From assembly GCA_031278255.1 (NCBI GenBank), contig JAITKU010000201.1:1-15580 (forward strand): DNA of 15,580 bases. The letters are read 5' to 3'. The first letter of the stretch is position 1. Each line of letters opens with the position of its first letter. The notes beneath the pieces are model-generated. The model saw only the letters and a program-made list of their open reading frames with translations, ran no database searches and was not told the DNA's origin. Positions 12,479 to 15,580 of this stretch are shown here, in pieces. The translations under genes and the position numbers were made by a program. The DNA comes from Eubacteriales Family XIII. Incertae Sedis bacterium (GTDB taxonomy: Bacteria > Bacillota > Clostridia > Peptostreptococcales > Anaerovoracaceae).

Positions 12479-13915
12479 ATGGGCGATAAAACGCTGTATG
12501 AGAATCCATTGATTACGCGATACGCGAGCCGCGAAATGGCGGCAATCTTTTCGGCCGACAAAAAATTTTCCCTCTGGCGGCGGCTTTGGATCGCGCTGGC
12601 CGAGGCCGAGCGGGAACTCGGTCTGCCGATCGATGCGGAACAGATTGCGGAAATGAAGCGATTCGCGGATGATATAAACTACGCGGACGCGGAGCGGCGG
12701 GAGGCCGAAACGCGGCACGATGTCATGTCCCACGTGTACGCCTACGGCCTGCAATGCCCCAAGGCCAAGCCCATCATCCATCTGGGCGCGACGAGCGCCT
12801 ATGTGGGCGACAACACGGATATCCTCGTAATGCGCGAGGCTCTGGAACTGCTGCGGCGCAAGCTGCTCGGTCTCCTCGCGGACCTCTCGCGCTTCGCGCT
12901 TCGCCACAAGAGCCTGCCGACGCTCGGATTCACGCATTTTCAGGCCGCGCAGCTTACGACCGTCGGGAAGAGGGCCGCGCTTTGGCTGCAGGACTTCTAC
13001 TTTGACTATATGGACCTCGTACACAGGCAGAGTCTCCTGCCCCTGCTCGGGGTCAAGGGCACGACGGGAACGCAGGCGAGTTTTCTGGAACTCTTCGACG
13101 GCGACGGCGAAAAGGTGAAGCGGTTGGAAGCGCTCGTGGCCGCGAAGATGGGCGTGCAAAACACCGTGCCGCTGTCGGGACAGACCTATTCGCGAAAGAT
13201 CGACGCGCACGTGCTGGACCTGCTGTCGGGCATCGCCCAAAGCGCCCACAAGATGTCGAACGACGTTCGGCTGTTGCAACACCTGAAAGAGGTGGAAGAG
13301 CCTTTCGAGACGAATCAAATCGGCTCGTCCGCCATGGCCTACAAGCGAAACCCCATGCGCAGCGAGCGGGTCGCTTCGCTCGCGCGTTACGTGATCCAAA
13401 CGACTGCGGCGGCCGCGGACACCGCCGCCGCGCAGTGGTTTGAGCGGACCTTGGACGACTCGGCGGGCCGCAGGCTGTACATACCGCAGAGCTTTCTGGG
13501 GGCGGACGCGATCCTCGATATATGCAGAAACATCGCGGCGGGATTGATCGTCCGCACGCGCGTGATCCGGAATCACATCCTGTGCGAACTGCCTTTCATC
13601 GCTACGGAGAACATCCTGATGGAGTCCGTGAAGCGGGGCGGCGACAGACAGGAATTGCACGAGAGGATACGGCGGCATTCCATGGAGGCCGGCGCCGCGG
13701 TCAAGGACGAGGGTCTGCCGAACGATCTGCTCCGGCGCATAGCCGGCGATCCCGCTTTCGGCCTGACCGAGGACGAGATGGAACGCCTGCTTTCACCCGC
13801 CGATTACATCGGCAGATCGGCGGAGCAGACAGAGGAATTTGTACGGGAATACATCGAACCGATTCTGGAAAAGAATCGCGCATATATATTGGAAGAAACA
13901 GAACTCAAGGTATAG
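12479..13915 (+). CDS. purB: Adenylosuccinate lyase
   Basis: PurB carries out two steps of purine synthesis, SAICAR to AICAR plus fumarate and adenylosuccinate to AMP plus fumarate, as a cytoplasmic tetramer. The 478 residues show the fumarase/aspartase fold: His80 in TRHDVMSH, the catalytic His153 in GFTHFQAAQ, and the signature loop GSSAMAYKRNPMRSE (282-296) with Ser283/284 and Lys289. It is of the longer type, about 475-485 residues, rather than the 430-residue Bacillus type. The ATG at 12479 has GGGAG 6 nt upstream and starts MGDKTLYENPLITRYAS, as expected. It is transcribed divergently from the exonuclease gene, with proB 99 bp downstream. Confidence 0.96.
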   Translation: MGDKTLYENPLITRYASREMAAIFSADKKFSLWRRLWIALAEAERELGLPIDAEQIAEMKRFADDINYADAERREAETRHDVMSHVYAYGLQCPKAKPIIHLGATSAYVGDNTDILVMREALELLRRKLLGLLADLSRFALRHKSLPTLGFTHFQAAQLTTVGKRAALWLQDFYFDYMDLVHRQSLLPLLGVKGTTGTQASFLELFDGDGEKVKRLEALVAAKMGVQNTVPLSGQTYSRKIDAHVLDLLSGIAQSAHKMSNDVRLLQHLKEVEEPFETNQIGSSAMAYKRNPMRSERVASLARYVIQTTAAAADTAAAQWFERTLDDSAGRRLYIPQSFLGADAILDICRNIAAGLIVRTRVIRNHILCELPFIATENILMESVKRGGDRQELHERIRRHSMEAGAAVKDEGLPNDLLRRIAGDPAFGLTEDEMERLLSPADYIGRSAEQTEEFVREYIEPILEKNRAYILEETELKV

Positions 13916-14014
13916 GGCTTTCGTTTCCGAACCGAAGGGAACGACCGTGAGGGGCGCTTCCGGCAGGGGGCGACAGACCTTGCCCAAATTATTATATTTA
14001 TAGGAATTTATAAC

Positions 14015-14833
14015 ATGGAAAAATCAACTGAATTGCTGCGGGTCAGCAAGAAGATCGTGATCAAGATAGGCAGCAGCGTGCTGTCAAACGAAAAGGGTTC
14101 CGTGAACCGCGACACGCTGAAGAACATCGCGGATCAGGTCCGGTATCTGCGGGAATCCGGCAAGCAGGTGATCATCGTGTCCTCCGGGGCGGGCATCTGC
14201 GGCGTCGGCGCCATCAACAAATGGGATCGCCGGGGCGATATCAATTACAAGCAGGCCCTCTGCGCCATAGGCCAAGTGGAGTTGATGCAAGCCTACAAGG
14301 AGTACCTGAAAGCGCATGGCATCATCGTGGCCCAAATGCTGTTGACCGCGGAGGATTTCCGGGACTGCAACCGGAATCTGAACATACGCAACACGCTGTT
14401 TACGCTCGTGGACGAGGGCGTTGTGCCCATCATCAACGAGAACGACAGCGTGAGCGTCGATGAAATCAAGATCGGCGACAACGATATGCTTGCCGCTTAC
14501 GCGGCGGTGCTGTGGAACGCGGACCTCTTGATATTGCTCAGCGATATCGACGGACTCTACGACAAATCGCCCAAGGAACACGACAACGCGCGCCTGATAC
14601 GCGAGGTGTACGATCTGGACACGCTCGTTGACAGCATAGAGATCGGAGAAAAGAGCGCTTTCGGCACGGGCGGTATCATGACGAAGATTTCCGCGGCAAA
14701 AGAGGCCGGCAAGCACAACATTCCCACCATCATCCTAAACGGCAGGATACAGGATATCCTGCTGAACGTCGCGAACGACTGCGAAACGAACGCCACCGCT
14801 TTCCTCGGCTTCGATATCATGTCGGGCCGATAG
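14015..14833 (+). CDS. proB: Glutamate 5-kinase, kinase domain only
   Basis: ProB phosphorylates glutamate to glutamate 5-phosphate, the first step of proline synthesis in the cytoplasm. The 272 residues form an amino acid kinase domain: KIGSSVLS (17-24), IVSSGAG (54-60), IINENDSVSVDE (139-150), GDNDMLAA (154-161), LSDIDGLYD (175-183) and GTGGIMTKISAAK (217-229). The C-terminal PUA domain of the usual 360-370-residue enzyme is absent and the gene ends cleanly, so this looks like a natural short form. A modest AGGA lies 9 nt before the ATG. proC follows 65 bp later in the same direction, supporting a proline operon. Confidence 0.93.
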   Translation: MEKSTELLRVSKKIVIKIGSSVLSNEKGSVNRDTLKNIADQVRYLRESGKQVIIVSSGAGICGVGAINKWDRRGDINYKQALCAIGQVELMQAYKEYLKAHGIIVAQMLLTAEDFRDCNRNLNIRNTLFTLVDEGVVPIINENDSVSVDEIKIGDNDMLAAYAAVLWNADLLILLSDIDGLYDKSPKEHDNARLIREVYDLDTLVDSIEIGEKSAFGTGGIMTKISAAKEAGKHNIPTIILNGRIQDILLNVANDCETNATAFLGFDIMSGR

Positions 14834-14898
14834 GGGCGGCGCGAAAACGGACTTTTATCGGCGATTTGCGCCGCGACCGCGGCGGAACGGAGTTTGAT

Positions 14899-15580
14899 AT
14901 GAAACATATGCGTCCCGGATTCATAGGCGTCGGCAATATGGGCGGCGCCATCATCAGGGGTTACGTCGCCGCAGACGCGGGGAACGCGGCGCGCGTGTCC
15001 GCTTTCGACAAGGACGCGGACAGACTGTCGGCGCTCGCGGCCGAAACGGGTATCTTTGCAAGGGAGAGTATCGCGGCGCTCGCGGAAAGCTCGGACGCGA
15101 TCGTCTTGGCCGTGAAACCGAACAATTTTGAGGCGGTGCTGCCGGAACTCGCCGCGGCGCTCACGGGCGAGCGGCTTGTGATCTCGATGGCGGCCGGCGT
15201 GAGCATTCGGTATATGGCGGGCTTTCTCGGCGAAGAGGCCAAGATCATCCGCATCATGCCGAACATGCCCGCGGCGGTCGGCGCGGGCATGACCGCCGTG
15301 AGCAGAAACACCCGCGTCGGCGACGCGGAATTCGAGCGGGCGCTCGATCTTTTCAGGAGCGTCGGCAGGGCGGAACCCGTGGACGAATCCCTGATGGACG
15401 CGGTGACGGGCGTATCGGGCAGCAGTCCGGCCTACGCCTACATGTTCATCTCCGCCCTCGCGGAGGGCGCGGCGGCGGCCGGCATGGACGCGGCGCAGGC
15501 GCGGATTTTCGCGGCGCAGGCTGTTTTCGGCGCGGCGAAGATGGTGCTTGAAACGGGCGTCGATCCCCTTACGCTGCGCC
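14899..15580 (+). CDS. proC: Pyrroline-5-carboxylate reductase, cut off by the window end
   Basis: ProC reduces pyrroline-5-carboxylate to proline with NAD(P)H, the last step of the pathway. About 227 residues are visible and no stop is reached, against a full length near 265-280. The Rossmann motif GVGNMGGAI is at about 10-18, followed by AVKPNN, RIMPNMPAAVG and the catalytic-domain signature GVSGSSPAYAYMFISALAEGA. The ATG at 14899 is chosen because GGAG lies 7 nt before it; a second ATG three codons later is less well placed. It follows proB by 65 bp. proA may lie further downstream, outside the window. Confidence 0.95.
   Translation, partial: MKHMRPGFIGVGNMGGAIIRGYVAADAGNAARVSAFDKDADRLSALAAETGIFARESIAALAESSDAIVLAVKPNNFEAVLPELAAALTGERLVISMAAGVSIRYMAGFLGEEAKIIRIMPNMPAAVGAGMTAVSRNTRVGDAEFERALDLFRSVGRAEPVDESLMDAVTGVSGSSPAYAYMFISALAEGAAAAGMDAAQARIFAAQAVFGAAKMVLETGVDPLTLR

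Noticed and set aside
13923..13945. Terminator after purB
   Set aside because: TCGTTTCC/GGGAACGA can form a stem with one G-U pair, but no T-tract follows.

Overview
The window looks like a GC-rich member of the Firmicutes (Bacillota), probably an anaerobic clostridial lineage. The evidence is the rimP-nusA pair behind a short leader hairpin, strong AGGAGG ribosome binding sites, a long-type PurB, a kinase-only ProB next to ProC, a TRAP uptake system and a molybdopterin enzyme paired with a small ferredoxin-type subunit. This is inferred from gene content; there is no rRNA or other decisive marker here.

Layout. (1) Positions 1-2269, minus strand: rimP and nusA, with a good sigma-A type promoter and a leader hairpin. 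NusA carries an unusual acidic repeat tail. No ylxR follows nusA within the window; instead there are hairpins, one resembling an IS200/IS605-type end. (2) Positions 2313-4434, minus strand: a LysR regulator with a TTG start, then an alpha/beta hydrolase. A terminator-like hairpin sits in the LysR leader. (3) Positions 4440-7588, plus strand and divergent from LysR: a 769-residue bis-MGD molybdenum or tungsten oxidoreductase, its 113-residue Fe-S partner, and an unrecognised 66-residue protein. A palindromic MITE-like element lies between the last two. (4) Positions 7589-10967, plus strand: a TRAP transporter in the order dctP-dctM-dctQ, with its own promoter enclosing a perfect TTGGTAT-A-ATACCAA operator. 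(5) Positions 11025-12196, minus strand: a YprB-like RNase H-fold exonuclease, convergent with the transporter. (6) Positions 12197-12478: AT-rich DNA with nested direct and inverted repeats. (7) Positions 12479-15580, plus strand: purB, proB and a proC cut off by the window end.

The interesting part is 2313-10967. A divergent LysR, an esterase-like hydrolase, a two-subunit molybdoenzyme without Tat signal or membrane anchor, and a TRAP importer for an organic acid together look like a substrate-inducible catabolic or respiratory module. The molybdoenzyme resembles the acetylene hydratase / transhydroxylase / gut catechol dehydroxylase group, from memory of the family. A working model is that an acidic, perhaps aromatic, substrate is imported by the TRAP system, possibly freed from an ester by the hydrolase, and reduced or rearranged in the cytoplasm. 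The actual substrate cannot be read from the sequence.

Regulation appears layered: a LysR-type box in the divergent intergenic region, a GntR/FadR-type operator for the transporter, a GC-rich hairpin between dctP and dctM, and a hairpin that can bury the dctM ribosome binding site.
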